5,907 bases of DNA from Nitrospirota bacterium (GCA_020028195.1 JAHWYE010000116.1:1-5907), one strand, 5' to 3'. Positions 1-5,392 are shown, counted from the first letter of the stretch. Notes: generated by a model from the letters alone, not told the origin. Made by a program: numbers and translations.

Positions 1-602
1 GCGATGTCGGTGACCACGAACGGGGTTTCAATCAGGTAGAGTGGGCGATAGAGATCTTTCAGAATGGCGACCGCCTGCGGGCTGTCCGCCCCGACCACAA
101 CCCGGTTCGGCCGCAGGAAGTCTTCGATAGCTGAGCCCTCTCGAAGAAATTCCGGGTTGGACACGATGTCGAACCGATGCGGCTCGGACTGATGCTTGCG
201 GATGACCTCGCGGATCTTCTCGCCGGTGCCCACCGGGACCGTGGATTTGGTGGCGATCACTTTGTAGCCTGTCATGTGTCGGGCGATTCCTCGGCCGACC
301 TCCTCGACGTACGAAAGATCGGCGGACCCATCGGCCCTCGAAGGAGTCCCGACCGCAATGAAAATGACCAGGGCCTGATCGACCGCTTTGGCGATGTCGG
401 TGGTAAACGCCAGACGATTTTCGCGCACTCCCTTGGCGACGAGCTCCGTGAGCCCCGGCTCATAAAACGGGACTTCGCCCTTTTCCAGCTTGGCAATCCG
501 CTGCGCATCCGTGTCCATGCAGGCGACGGTCAGACCGAACTCAGCGAAACAGGCCCCCGTAACCAGCCCGACATAGCCTGTTCCGATCACGCTGATATAC
601 AT
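1..602 (-). CDS. ugd: UDP-glucose 6-dehydrogenase, N-terminal part (cut by window edge)
   Basis: The visible 200 codons are the NAD-binding half of a UDP-glucose/GDP-mannose dehydrogenase. The family oxidises UDP-glucose twice to UDP-glucuronate in the cytoplasm, feeding capsule, exopolysaccharide or LPS synthesis. Seen directly: the Rossmann motif G7-T-G-Y-V-G12 right at the N-terminus, YEPGL at residues 47-51, VGTPS at 84-88, KSTVPVGT at 119-126 and NPEFLREG at 149-156. By comparison with the Streptococcus enzyme, T121, E151 and E155 correspond to catalytic-site residues. The catalytic Cys (near residue 260) and the UDP-binding C-terminal domain lie beyond the window; full family members are about 430-450 residues. 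The ATG at 602 is preceded by GAGGG about seven bases upstream. The gene has its own divergent promoter. A related nucleotide-sugar dehydrogenase with another substrate is the main alternative. Confidence 0.93.
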   Translation of the reverse strand, partial: MYISVIGTGYVGLVTGACFAEFGLTVACMDTDAQRIAKLEKGEVPFYEPGLTELVAKGVRENRLAFTTDIAKAVDQALVIFIAVGTPSRADGSADLSYVEEVGRGIARHMTGYKVIATKSTVPVGTGEKIREVIRKHQSEPHRFDIVSNPEFLREGSAIEDFLRPNRVVVGADSPQAVAILKDLYRPLYLIETPFVVTDI

Positions 603-677
603 TTTGATCCCTCTATGATGGGTTTCGAAGCCGCTCAGCACTCAGCCGCGGCGATTTTTGGAATGACAGGGTAGGGG

Positions 678-706
678 ATTGTAGCAAGGCCTGTCCGATG
701 AGACAA
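678..706 (-). promoter_or_regulatory. Predicted sigma-70 promoter of ugd
   Basis: On the minus strand a -35 box TTGTCT (706-701) is followed after 17 bases by the -10 box TACAAT (683-678), and the -10 is preceded by TGC, an extended -10 element. Transcription would start near 671, giving a leader of about 70 bases before the ugd ATG at 602. The match is good by sequence alone; the start site is inferred. Confidence 0.65.
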
Positions 707-756
707 GCTCGCGATCGATTCCGTACGAGCTCTCCATTCTCAAGCGTTGACCGTGA

Positions 757-785
757 TTGACACCTTCCAGTCGGTTCAGTACAAT
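757..785 (+). promoter_or_regulatory. Predicted near-consensus sigma-70 promoter of the CBS gene
   Basis: TTGACA (757-762, perfect -35) is followed by 17 bases and TACAAT (780-785, five of six -10 bases). Transcription would start near 792, about 32 bases before the ATG at 824. A second TTGAC sits ten bases upstream of the -35. The promoter points away from the ugd promoter, and the two -35 boxes are only about 50 bases apart, so one bound regulator could affect both. Confidence 0.7.
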
Positions 786-823
786 TTCGCCGACATTTGG
801 CGTGACCAGAGTGGTGTGACCTC

Positions 824-1234
824 ATGGTCTTGCAAAGCGGCGCAATCCTGCGGCCCCTGGCTGTGATGATGAACCGCGATATTCGGACGATCGGCCCGGA
901 CGCGACGCTCGCGGAAGCAGCCGGCCTCATGCGTGATGCGAGAGTCGGGGCCTTGCTGGTTTCCGGGCAGGGGGCGTATCTGGGCGTGGTGACTGAGACC
1001 GACTTGGTTCGGAAAGCCATGGCCGGGGGGCTTGACCTGACTCACGAACGGGTTCAGAAGGTCATGAGTAGTCCCCTGATTACAATCGAGATCGACCGAT
1101 CCGCCCATGAGGCCAGCGACCTCATGGCTGAAAAAGGAATCAGGCACCTGGCCATCACTCAGGATGGCCAGGTCGTCGGGATTATTTCGGTCCGCGACCT
1201 GCTCCGATATTTTAAGAATTGGGGAGCTCTTTGA
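824..1234 (+). CDS. Two-CBS-domain protein
   Basis: A 136-residue protein made almost wholly of a CBS pair (Bateman module). CBS 1 spans about residues 12-66 and CBS 2 about 78-131. Each ends with the usual strand-helix signature: GVVTETDLV at 54-62 and GIISVRDLL at 119-127; D60 and D125 sit where CBS modules often contact the ribose of AMP, ATP or SAM. Stand-alone CBS proteins of this size are cytoplasmic adenylate-sensing or regulatory proteins, but the ligand and target cannot be read from sequence. The ATG at 824 has only a weak ribosome site (GAG at 809-811); an in-frame stop lies at 803-805. A start at the GTG/ATG pair at 863-868 is possible and would trim 13-14 residues ahead of the first domain. 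The next gene begins 61 bases downstream with no terminator between, so co-transcription is likely. Confidence 0.88.
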   Translation: MVLQSGAILRPLAVMMNRDIRTIGPDATLAEAAGLMRDARVGALLVSGQGAYLGVVTETDLVRKAMAGGLDLTHERVQKVMSSPLITIEIDRSAHEASDLMAEKGIRHLAITQDGQVVGIISVRDLLRYFKNWGAL

Positions 1235-1295
1235 TTTTGCCTCTGGTCCGGGCCTCCTCACCTCACCACCTTACCGTCACCTGTACCGTAAGCGC

Positions 1296-2915
1296 ATGAC
1301 GTCGTTGTCGGGCAAGGCAAACTGGTCGCGACTGGGCCTGTTTGCCACCGCGTTTGTCAGCGGTGCTGTCGTGATGGCGCTGGAGATTCTGGGGAGCCGT
1401 CTGCTGGCGCCGGTGTTTGGCAACTCGCTGTTTGTGTGGGGCGCGCTGATCGGGGTGATCTTGGCTGCGATGAGCAGTGGGTATGCAACGGGAGGCTGGC
1501 TTGCCGACCGTCGCGGCAGCTCCGTGCTCGCCTGGCTCCTCCTGGCCTCTGGGGCCTGGACCTTTCTGTTAGCGGGAGTAGGACAACCGGTCATGTTCAA
1601 GGTCTCGGCGTGGATTGATGATCCACGATGGGGCCCCTGTTTGGCTGCGAGCATCCTCTTGGCGCCTCCTGCATTCGGGCTGAGCGGGGTGCTTCCGGCC
1701 TTACTTCGCCTTTCCATCGCCGATCTGGGACATTTGGGTCAGCACACAGGGGCGATGATCGCGGTTTCCACGGTAGGAAGCCTGGTCGGCACCTGGGGGA
1801 CTGCCTTCTACCTGTTGACTTGGCTTGGTAGTATGACGCTGGTTGCAGCGCTTGGGGGAGTCCAGGTCATGCTGGGTCTCCTGTGGTGGTGGCGAACAGG
1901 CGCGGTACAGTCCGGCGCTGCAGCTCCTGTCATGCGCGGTCTCCGCCTGATCACGGTGATGGCTGGAGGCCTCGGGTTGACCTTGCTCGGGTTGTTGGCT
2001 CTGCATCCCATCGCAGTGCTGCCACCGCCGCTCTATCAGGAAGACAGCCCCTATCAACAGATCCGGGTGCGGGACGACGACCTGTTACGGTATTTGATCC
2101 TGGACCGTACCTTCCATGCCGTCATGTGGAAGGTGGATCCGGTAGAGTTGTTCCTGCCTTACAGCCAGCTGATGATGGCAGCGCTGGGGCTGCACCCTGA
2201 TCCCCAGAGGGCGCTGATCCTCGGCCATGGTGGGGGATCTCTGGCCAAGTGGTTGGCCCGTCGATGGCCTGGGCTGCAACTGGATCTCGTCGAGGTGGAC
2301 CCCTCCGTGGTCCGGGCGGCGGAACAATATTTCGGATATCAGCTGACCGACAAGCATCGCGTGCACGTGAAGGATGCGAGGGTCTTCTTGCGGATGACGG
2401 ATGCCCGCTATGACATCATCTGGCTGGACGTGTTTGCCAGACATTTGATCCCCTTTCACCTGACCACCCACGAATTCTTCGCCGAAATACGCGCCCATCT
2501 GAATCCTGATGGGGTGCTGGCCGTGAACCTGTCTTCAACCGGCAATGGACCAGACCGCCTTCGGTCCTACGCGGTGGTGGAGACGCTCAGAACGGTGTTC
2601 CCCTATATAGAGTCCTTCGGGGTGCAGGGGCCCTGGCGGACCGGTTCTCAGAAGACGCAGCCGGAAAACTTGATCTTTTTCGCCGGCTTTCCGGTCGCCA
2701 GGATGCGCCAACCGGAGTTTGCCGCTCGGGTCAGTGAGCTTGTCGCCCAACGTCGGCTGCCGGTCCAGCTGCCGGAGTTGCTGGCCACTCGTCGGGAGCG
2801 GGAATGGCCGCGGGGAGTCGTCTTAACGGATGATTACGCGCCCTTTGACATTTTGATGGGAAGTGGGATACCCGAGAGCGGGCCTGTCGCCATGGGTCTC
2901 TCCACAAGCCAATAA
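1296..2915 (+). CDS. Membrane-fused spermidine-synthase-like protein
   Basis: A 539-residue protein of the 'fused MFS/spermidine synthase' type. The N-terminal part (about 13-242) holds roughly seven hydrophobic helices, near 13-37, 45-70, 76-99, 113-140, 151-177, 178-199 and 216-242. The C-terminal domain is a spermidine-synthase/SAM-methyltransferase fold: SPYQQIRV at 251-258, LILGHGGG at 307-314 as the nucleotide loop, LVEVDP at 331-336 with the acidic strand-2 end, KDARVFL at 359-365, YDIIWLD at 372-378, PFHLTTHEFF at 386-395 and LTDDYAPFDIL near the C-terminus (510-520), which is typical of this group. Aminopropyl transfer to putrescine is known for the soluble family; for membrane-fused members it is unproven, and no adenosylmethionine decarboxylase gene is nearby. 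The open frame extends upstream into the CBS gene, but ATG 1296 is the first credible start. It has no clear Shine-Dalgarno, so expression may depend on coupling to the upstream gene. Confidence 0.85.
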   Translation: MTSLSGKANWSRLGLFATAFVSGAVVMALEILGSRLLAPVFGNSLFVWGALIGVILAAMSSGYATGGWLADRRGSSVLAWLLLASGAWTFLLAGVGQPVMFKVSAWIDDPRWGPCLAASILLAPPAFGLSGVLPALLRLSIADLGHLGQHTGAMIAVSTVGSLVGTWGTAFYLLTWLGSMTLVAALGGVQVMLGLLWWWRTGAVQSGAAAPVMRGLRLITVMAGGLGLTLLGLLALHPIAVLPPPLYQEDSPYQQIRVRDDDLLRYLILDRTFHAVMWKVDPVELFLPYSQLMMAALGLHPDPQRALILGHGGGSLAKWLARRWPGLQLDLVEVDPSVVRAAEQYFGYQLTDKHRVHVKDARVFLRMTDARYDIIWLDVFARHLIPFHLTTHEFFAEIRAHLNPDGVLAVNLSSTGNGPDRLRSYAVVETLRTVFPYIESFGVQGPWRTGSQKTQPENLIFFAGFPVARMRQPEFAARVSELVAQRRLPVQLPELLATRREREWPRGVVLTDDYAPFDILMGSGIPESGPVAMGLSTSQ

Positions 2916-2977
2916 CAGGCTGGGCCGTCATCGCTAGTCGATTGAAAGAGGGAGGTCATGGTGGTGAAAGAACGGCC

Positions 2978-3007
2978 TTGCTTCCTCACGAAGTCCTGTG
3001 CTATAAG
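2978..3007 (+). promoter_or_regulatory. Predicted promoter of the cupredoxin gene
   Basis: TATAAG (3002-3007) is preceded directly by TGC, an extended -10 element, and 18 bases further up by TTGCTT (2978-2983). Transcription would start near 3013-3015, giving a leader of about 95 bases. The -35 is weak and spacing is one base long, so the call rests mainly on the extended -10. Confidence 0.45.
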
Positions 3008-3010
3008 GGG

Positions 3011-3030
3011 CGGCAACCAAGCGGTTGCTG
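3011..3030 (+). other. Hairpin at the predicted 5' end of the cupredoxin mRNA
   Basis: GCAACC (3013-3018) and GGTTGC (3023-3028) form a perfect 6-bp stem around the loop AAGC. A G-U and a C-G pair (3012/3029 and 3011/3030) can lengthen it to eight pairs. There is no T-run after it, so it is not an intrinsic terminator. It sits where transcription from the predicted promoter would begin and could protect the 5' end of the transcript; this role is inferred. Confidence 0.4.
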
Positions 3031-3108
3031 AGCTAGAGCCAGAAAAAACGTCGGGGAGGAACCACCCCGAAGCAGAGTACTTTTTTCTTTCTTTTAAGGA
3101 GGGAGGCC

Positions 3109-3600
3109 ATGGGTAACATGAGGAAGGTGATCGTGTCCGTATTTATCGGCCTTGTCTTTATCTCGGCTGGTGCGTCGGCCTCGTTCGCCCACCAGGCGGG
3201 CGGTGTCGAGATTGGCGACCTCGAAACGGGGTCCGTTGTCGGTACGCCTTTTAAGGAGTTAACGGTCGATGGAGAATTGTTTGCCATTGAAATCGGAAGC
3301 ATGAAGGTGTGGTACCCGCCAACAACTGTCGTGGACTTCAAGAGCCGTACCGGCCGGCCGGTTGTGCTCAAAGTGACGAATAACTCATCGGCCGAGCATG
3401 GTTTTTTCTTAACAGCCGATCGTGAATTTGCCGCGCCCACCGTGTTGCAGGTGAAACTCGTACTCAAGCCGGGCGAGACTAAATACATCGGTATTCCGAC
3501 GAGCGATCTCTTCTACGAGGCCGCGGGGAGCACGTTCGTGTACAAGTGCCACCTCCATCCAGCCCATATTGGGGGGAAGTTTGTAGCGTTGGGACGCTAG
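3109..3600 (+). CDS. Secreted cupredoxin-domain copper protein
   Basis: A 163-residue precursor. A signal peptide (basic MGNMRK, hydrophobic 7-21, likely cleavage after SFA at 27) sends it to the periplasm. The rest is one cupredoxin beta-sandwich: SAEHGFF at 94-100 supplies the first copper ligand H97, LKPGETKYI at 119-127 is the usual strand before the metal loop, and YKCHLHPAHIGGKF at 145-158 supplies C147 and H150. Classical type 1 sites add a Met after the second His; here none is present, and H153 (Cys-x2-His-x2-His) or no axial ligand may take its place. Such proteins usually carry single electrons to oxidases or reductases, but a copper-carrier role is also possible; the partner is unknown. 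An exceptionally strong ribosome site, AAGGAGG at 3096-3102, lies six bases before ATG 3109, which suggests high expression. An in-frame ATG at 3118 is a less well spaced alternative. The gene has its own promoter and terminator. Confidence 0.88.
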   Translation: MGNMRKVIVSVFIGLVFISAGASASFAHQAGGVEIGDLETGSVVGTPFKELTVDGELFAIEIGSMKVWYPPTTVVDFKSRTGRPVVLKVTNNSSAEHGFFLTADREFAAPTVLQVKLVLKPGETKYIGIPTSDLFYEAAGSTFVYKCHLHPAHIGGKFVALGR

Positions 3601-3639
3601 GTCGCTGCGGTAAGAGCGTTTGGTCAGGTCAATCACTGA

Positions 3640-3676
3640 AGGCCCCACCCGCTGTGAAGGCGGATGGGGCCTTTTT
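3640..3676 (+). terminator. Intrinsic terminator after the cupredoxin gene
   Basis: AGGCCCCA (3640-3647) pairs with TGGGGCCT (3665-3672); inside, after one C-A mismatch, CCGC (3649-3652) pairs with GCGG (3660-3663). TTTTT follows at 3672-3676. On the minus strand the mismatch becomes a G-U pair, so the hairpin also forms there, though with a poorer T-rich tail. It may stop transcription of the convergent minus-strand gene ending at 3724 too. Confidence 0.9.
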
Positions 3677-3723
3677 CTGTGAGTCGAAGTTCTGGAACGA
3701 GGCAAGTCCTAGAGAGCTCAAGA

Positions 3724-4056
3724 TCAAGCTGACTCAGGTTGGCAGTCAACGCCTGAATCGAGCGGAATATTCTGAGCTGCGGCCAGTTTCCCCTCTACGA
3801 TCAGTAACAAAAATCGGCTTTCTGTTGGTGCAAGGCTGGCGCGGTTTGTCACAACCGTATTGAGATCAACCACCACTTCGTTCTCAGCCTGCCACTGAGT
3901 TCCGTTCACCACCCAAAAATGGCTTTGGGCTCTGGGAAATTGCTTTGCCATAAAACCCTCAATCACACCAGAGAGGTCGCCGGTGCTGGCTGGCGCTGGC
4001 ACCGAGATGAGGAGACTCAGACAGAGACCCATCAACAAGGCCAACCTTGTGGGCAT
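3724..4056 (-). CDS. Small secreted protein of unknown function
   Basis: I do not recognise this family. The 110-residue product begins with a classic signal peptide: MPTR, a hydrophobic core at 5-21 and a likely signal peptidase I site after APA at 21-23, leaving a mature chain of about 87 residues. That chain has VIEGFMAKQFPRAQSHFWVV (31-50), an acidic-to-hydrophobic middle (NEVVVDLNTVV, 59-69), the hydrophobic strand RFLLLIVEGKLAAAQ (81-95) and one cysteine, C105, near the end. There is no lipobox and no metal-binding motif. A longer reading from ATG 4077 adds seven residues, but the Shine-Dalgarno AAGGAAG lies inside that extension and is well spaced for ATG 4056, while nothing suitable precedes 4077. 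The gene has its own strong promoter and converges on the cupredoxin gene. Existence is well supported by signal peptide, ribosome site and promoter; function is unknown. Confidence 0.72.
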   Translation of the reverse strand: MPTRLALLMGLCLSLLISVPAPASTGDLSGVIEGFMAKQFPRAQSHFWVVNGTQWQAENEVVVDLNTVVTNRASLAPTESRFLLLIVEGKLAAAQNIPLDSGVDCQPESA

Positions 4057-4155
4057 GGGTGCAACTTCCTTACTCATGTCAGAAGAATGAGAATCCAGAG
4101 ATTTTCCATTTCAGCCTGGCCTGGATTTCAATGAGCCAACGGATTCGTCAGAAAC

Positions 4156-4164
4156 ATTATAGCA
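4156..4164 (-). promoter_or_regulatory. Extended -10 promoter of the small secreted-protein gene
   Basis: On the minus strand TGC (4164-4162) precedes a perfect TATAAT (4161-4156). No good -35 is visible (ATGGAT at 17-base spacing), which fits an extended -10 promoter. Transcription would begin near 4149, leaving a leader of about 93 bases before ATG 4056. Confidence 0.6.
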
Positions 4165-4234
4165 CCAAGTCCAGATAAATCCATGGCTTAGGGTCTTTCG
4201 TGGATCTTCAGGCTGGGTGAGCTCTCTGGCCCAC

Positions 4235-4271
4235 AAAAAAGAAACCCCATCCTGAATAAGGACGGGGCTTC
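4235..4271 (-). terminator. Intrinsic terminator after the ferredoxin gene
   Basis: On the minus strand GAAGCCCCGTCCT (4271-4259) pairs with AGGATGGGGTTTC (4253-4241) around a five-base loop, and a run of six T residues follows (4240-4235). The stem is continuous only in minus-strand RNA, where two G-U pairs replace what would be A-C mismatches in plus-strand RNA; this fixes the direction. A second small hairpin (arms GTGA and GGGTC with their complements, 4304-4280) lies between it and the stop codon. Confidence 0.9.
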
Positions 4272-4323
4272 TCATTCGTGTGATGGGGTCGTGTGACCCG
4301 TCACGCGGACATGATCAAGACTC

Positions 4324-4671
4324 TTAGTTCCTCACGCCGCTCCATACTTTGGCGTCGTCGATATGTTTGTCGGGATTGAGCGTCCTGGCTTTCCCCAGGA
4401 GAACCTCGGTGGTCTCAGGGTAGGCAGGGTCGGAGATACAGCAGTTATCAACCGGACAGACAGCGGCGCATTGCGGTTCGTCGAAATGGCCGACGCACTC
4501 AGTACAGCGATCATGAGTGATGACGTAGATGCTGTCTCCGACACCCTGGCCATCACCCACGTGATACCCTTTACCCTCCGCATCGCCCCGCGTCTCGAAA
4601 ATGGCCTCGTTGGGACATTCCGGTAAGCAGGCCCCGCAGGAGATACATTCATCGGTGATTAAGAGAGCCAT
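4324..4671 (-). CDS. YfhL/Allochromatium-type 2[4Fe-4S] ferredoxin
   Basis: A 115-residue cytoplasmic electron carrier. Cluster I is bound by C9-x2-C12-x2-C15-x3-C19-P, cluster II by C56-x2-C59-x8-C68-x3-C72-P. The eight-residue gap between the second and third cysteines of the second motif (CTECVGHFDEPQC) marks the Allochromatium vinosum/YfhL type, known for very low and unequal cluster potentials. The start MALLITDECI and the segment after the second motif (SDPAYPETTEVLLGKA, 80-95) also resemble E. coli YfhL. It is longer than the usual 80-90 residues: a Gly-rich insert of about 15 residues (roughly 30-46) separates the motifs, and the C-terminal tail runs to 115. C77 and C78 are additional. 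ATG 4671 has AAGGAGG eight bases upstream. A single-gene unit with its own promoter and terminator; the redox partner (for example a 2-oxoacid:ferredoxin oxidoreductase) is not in the window. Confidence 0.93.
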   Translation of the reverse strand: MALLITDECISCGACLPECPNEAIFETRGDAEGKGYHVGDGQGVGDSIYVITHDRCTECVGHFDEPQCAAVCPVDNCCISDPAYPETTEVLLGKARTLNPDKHIDDAKVWSGVRN

Positions 4672-4767
4672 GACCCTAGCCTCCTTCTAACCTGTATTCA
4701 GCTTCCTTCAAAATTGCATTGACAAGAGCGAATATGTACTCCCATAGTCGTCTTGCGAAACACAGTC

Positions 4768-4797
4768 ATTTTAGACTCTGTTCCTTTTCCAAGTCAA
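4768..4797 (-). promoter_or_regulatory. Predicted sigma-70 promoter of the ferredoxin gene
   Basis: On the minus strand TTGACT (4797-4792) is separated by 18 bases from TAAAAT (4773-4768). Both boxes match five of six consensus bases. Transcription would start near 4761, about 90 bases before the ATG at 4671. Confidence 0.65.
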
Positions 4798-4829
4798 CAG
4801 TGAAAGGGGTGCTCAGAAGACCTATCTGC

Positions 4830-4859
4830 TTGATCTGTATGGGTCATTGGGCCTAGATT
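4830..4859 (+). promoter_or_regulatory. Possible promoter of the DUF192-Rieske pair
   Basis: TTGATC (4830-4835), 18 bases, then TAGATT (4854-4859), about 38 bases before the GTG start. The match is moderate. It faces away from the ferredoxin promoter, so 4672-4897 would be a second divergent control region. Confidence 0.35.
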
Positions 4860-4897
4860 GCAGGAGAAGCAATCAGAAAAGATCGAAGGGAGAATCT

Positions 4898-5392
4898 GTG
4901 GGTCGATTCGAGCCATGGAAGTCGTTGCCCAGGCAGAGTCGCGTGTTTGTACTTATTGTCCTTTCCCTCGTTCTGGTCGCCGGGAGCCTGTTTCTCACCA
5001 ATCAGAAAGACTCCGATATCATCGTGGTCACCTTTCCAAACGGAAGAGAAATAGAAGCGGAGGTGGCGGATACGCCGGAAAAGCTGTTGTTCGGTCTGGC
5101 ATTCAGGGAGGGATTGCCCCCCAATTCAGGGATGCTGTACATCTTTGAAACCTCCGATCGCCACCGAAGGCACACCAAAGGCTTTAAGATCCCAGTCGAT
5201 ATGATTTGGGTGGACGAGAGCCGGCATGTGGTTTATCTGGTGGAAGGTGCCGATCCCTGTCCTCAGGACCCATGTCCGCTCTATGGTCCGCCTCCGGAGA
5301 ACGCCAGGTACGTGATCCAAACCCCGGCGGGATTCATCAGGCAAGAAGGTCTGGTGCCGGGTATGGAGTTAAGGTTCACGCTCCGATTGTGA
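4898..5392 (+). CDS. Membrane-anchored DUF192 family protein
   Basis: A 164-residue protein with a short basic N-terminus, one membrane helix at about 16-34 and a DUF192 domain from about 41 to the end, expected to face the periplasm. Family features seen: VADTPEKLLFGLAFREGLPPNSGMLYIF at 57-83, in which the middle LFGL matches the family's 'R-x-x-GL' segment; IPVDMIWVDE at 98-107; paired cysteines C121 and C126 in the segment PCPQDPCPLYGP; and YVIQTPAG at 138-145. The family has no settled biochemical function. The WMK that normally precedes the IP-x-D motif is replaced by HTK (92-94). The GTG at 4898 is chosen because AAGGGAG lies five bases upstream; a TTG at 4847 would add 17 polar residues with no ribosome site. 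The Rieske gene follows after 54 bases without a terminator, so the two probably share a transcript. Confidence 0.85.
   Translation: MGRFEPWKSLPRQSRVFVLIVLSLVLVAGSLFLTNQKDSDIIVVTFPNGREIEAEVADTPEKLLFGLAFREGLPPNSGMLYIFETSDRHRRHTKGFKIPVDMIWVDESRHVVYLVEGADPCPQDPCPLYGPPPENARYVIQTPAGFIRQEGLVPGMELRFTLRL

Noticed and set aside
177..674. Plus-strand open frame of 165 codons across ugd
   Set aside because: It is antisense to the clear ugd reading, has no recognisable domain, and crosses the ugd promoter.
613..1261. Minus-strand open frames over the CBS gene and the divergent promoter region
   Set aside because: They oppose a well-supported CBS domain pair and run through both promoters; their translations are Arg/Pro/Ser-rich in the manner of antisense frames.
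1107..1295. N-terminal extension of the membrane enzyme by 63 codons
   Set aside because: It overlaps the second CBS domain in another frame and its residues show no domain; membrane helix 1 starts just after ATG 1296.
3397..3600. Calling the cupredoxin a nitrosocyanin
   Set aside because: The position of nitrosocyanin's Glu ligand is a His here and the last His is spaced differently; only the Cys-x2-His-Pro part is shared, so I call it a general cupredoxin.
3546..3863. Plus-strand open frame of 105 codons after the cupredoxin
   Set aside because: It runs straight through the strong terminator at 3640-3676 and lies antisense to the secreted-protein gene.
3711..4227. Ten-base inverted repeat AGAGAGCTCA / TGAGCTCTCT flanking the small secreted-protein gene
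   Set aside because: It resembles terminal repeats of a small mobile element, but exact ten-base matches are expected by chance in a window of this size, there is no transposase and no target-site duplication.
4363..4626. Plus-strand open frame antisense to the ferredoxin
   Set aside because: The minus-strand reading has both complete four-cysteine motifs, a ribosome site, promoter and terminator.
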